Origin: Verrucomicrobiota bacterium
Lineage (GTDB): Bacteria; Verrucomicrobiota; Verrucomicrobiia; Chthoniobacterales; UBA10450
Assembly (NCBI GenBank): GCA_003219945.1
Contig: QHQV01000095.1
Span: 1-5,891 of the forward strand
DNA length: 5,891 bases
Reading direction: 5' to 3'
A program made the translations under genes and the position numbers. How positions within the stretch are numbered: position 1 is the first letter of the stretch; every line of letters starts with the position of its first letter. The notes beneath the pieces are model-generated. The model was not told where the DNA came from and did no database searches. It worked only from the letters and a program-made list of their open reading frames with translations. This document shows positions 4,871 through 5,891 of the stretch, one piece after another.

Positions 4871-5845
4871 ATGAGTGCTGACGTGATTCGCATAGAACGC
4901 CGAACGACAAACTCGAAGTTTTTCGCGCACACACGCTGGGATGCTTTGCCGGCGGCCGCCGGGTTGTTTCATTTCGCTTACCTTTTTGGACTTTATTTTC
5001 TGTTTCCGCACGCGCCGCTGTCGGTGATGCTGATTCTCGGGTTCGTTTATTCGCTGATGGTGAATGCGAACATCAATGGGGTGGGGCACAACTTCATTCA
5101 TAACCCGTTTTTCCGGTCGCAATTTCTCAATCGCCTGTTTGGAATCACGCAATCGATCGCCTGCTGTTTCTCCCAGACGATGTACGACGCCGTGCACATG
5201 CAGCATCACAAGGGGAACTCCGACCGGCAGGATGAAAAAGGTGACACGATCGATTGGTTATCGATCTACAGGCACGGCCATGACGGCGAGGCCGAAAATC
5301 CGTGGAGCTATGTTTTTCTGAGTTTTTTCCGCGACGATGTCGGCGCGATCCGCAAGGACCTGCGGAAACGGAAAAATGGCGATGATTTCTGGGGCAACGT
5401 TGAGCTGGCGGCATTCGCCACAACGCTTTTGGTCATGGCGATCGTCGTACCGACGAATCCAGTTCACTTCATTAACTGGCGATTCATGCTGTATTTCCTG
5501 CCGTTCTGGTACCTTGGCCAATGTTTTAGCTACTTGAACGGCTACTACCGGCACTACGGCGCGAACCCTGACAAGCCGATTGCGTGGGGAGTCAGCAGCT
5601 ACGGAAAAATTTATAACTGGCTGTTCTTCTACAACGGTTATCACGCGGAGCACCATTTCCGTCCCAAAGTGCATTGGACAAAGATGGAGAAATTCCGTCG
5701 CGGTATCGAGCAGCTGCAGAAGCAGGAAGGTGTGCGGACGATCAAACACGCGCACATGCTCGGCTTTTTGGATCGCGATTTGCCGAAGCGGAGTGAAAGC
5801 AGCGCCACGTCTCAGCAGGAAAACGCAGCTTCCCTGGTGCGATAG
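4871..5845 (+). CDS. Membrane fatty acid desaturase family protein (three histidine boxes)
   Basis: This is a di-iron integral membrane enzyme of the fatty acid desaturase/hydroxylase superfamily, which uses O2 and electrons from a ferredoxin- or cytochrome-type donor to oxidise an acyl chain or related lipid. Of the 324 residues, three histidine boxes are clear: HNFIH at 73-77, HMQHH at 109-113 and HAEHH at 258-262. Hydrophobic segments at about 26-46, 49-65, 178-195 and 205-222 suit two membrane hairpins with the boxes on the cytoplasmic side. The last 60 residues are charged and probably soluble. There is no signal peptide. The ATG at 4871 is the only sensible start before the first membrane segment; no Shine-Dalgarno is visible. 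It is transcribed away from prs and has no partner gene in the window, so the substrate (membrane acyl lipid, or another lipid such as a carotenoid) cannot be fixed. The family call is strong. Confidence 0.88.
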   Translation: MSADVIRIERRTTNSKFFAHTRWDALPAAAGLFHFAYLFGLYFLFPHAPLSVMLILGFVYSLMVNANINGVGHNFIHNPFFRSQFLNRLFGITQSIACCFSQTMYDAVHMQHHKGNSDRQDEKGDTIDWLSIYRHGHDGEAENPWSYVFLSFFRDDVGAIRKDLRKRKNGDDFWGNVELAAFATTLLVMAIVVPTNPVHFINWRFMLYFLPFWYLGQCFSYLNGYYRHYGANPDKPIAWGVSSYGKIYNWLFFYNGYHAEHHFRPKVHWTKMEKFRRGIEQLQKQEGVRTIKHAHMLGFLDRDLPKRSESSATSQQENAASLVR

Positions 5846-5848
5846 TTA

Positions 5849-5876
5849 TTGTAGCCGCCTCGCTGGGCAGGCGCGG
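5849..5876 (+). repeat. REP-like element: TTGTAG head plus imperfect GC-rich hairpin
   Basis: Three bases after the desaturase stop codon, TTGTAG (5849-5854) is followed by CCGCCT (5855-5860), an 8-nt loop and AGGCG (5869-5873) plus CGG. The stem has five contiguous pairs and one more after a bulged C (5874). There is no T-run after it. The head and overall size match the element at 1613-1642, although the stem sequence differs. It could serve as the 3' end of the desaturase mRNA, but the shared head points to a REP-like family. Nothing else is seen to the window end. Confidence 0.4.
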
Positions 5877-5891
5877 TATGTTGTGATGCCC

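Noticed and set aside
4817..5209. Minus-strand open frame of 130 codons covering the divergent promoter region and the desaturase 5' end
   Set aside because: Most of it is antisense to the desaturase, its product looks like no known family, and it would run through the promoter region.
5258..5755. Minus-strand open frame of 165 codons inside the desaturase gene
   Set aside because: It lies wholly opposite a well-supported coding region and shows no domain; it is a shadow frame.
1..5891. tRNA, rRNA, CRISPR array, insertion sequence or prophage signals
   Set aside because: Nearly all of the window is explained by conserved coding genes; the remaining gaps are under 100 bp and show no cloverleaf, spaced direct repeats, transposase or integrase.

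Overview
The window looks like a housekeeping region of a bacterial chromosome. Seven genes lie head to tail on the minus strand, and one desaturase gene diverges from them on the plus strand. Protein style and gene order (prs-rplY-pth-rpsF-ssb with a TopB-type topoisomerase nearby, and few Shine-Dalgarno sequences) suggest a soil-type Verrucomicrobium (Spartobacteria-like). That placement is inferred from memory of such genomes and is not proven by the sequence. Every gene is intact except topB, which runs off the left edge.

Minus strand, in order of transcription (right to left): prs (PRPP synthetase, 4772-3798); rplY (long-form ribosomal protein bL25, overlapping prs by 17 bp); a 42-bp gap largely filled by a heptamer repeat; pth (peptidyl-tRNA hydrolase, GTG start); rpsF (bS6, ATGA overlap with pth); ssb (18 bp further on); a 95-bp gap holding three inverted repeats; dprA; an 83-bp gap; and the first 142 codons of topB. 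prs supplies PRPP for nucleotide synthesis. rplY, pth and rpsF serve translation. ssb, dprA and topB handle single-stranded DNA, recombination or uptake, and topology. The close spacing makes prs to ssb very probably one transcription unit; dprA and topB may be read through from it or transcribed separately.

Plus strand: after a 98-bp divergent intergenic region carrying a TTGGCAA-N9-TTGCCAA dyad, a three-histidine-box membrane fatty acid desaturase runs from 4871 to 5845. It is followed by a GC-rich hairpin that resembles the one between ssb and dprA.

No novel multi-gene system is visible. The parts worth a second look are non-coding: two hairpins each preceded by TTGTAG, which fit the layout of REP elements mobilised by REP-associated tyrosine transposases; a five-unit 7-bp tandem repeat; the dyad in the divergent promoter region; and a near absence of Shine-Dalgarno sequences.
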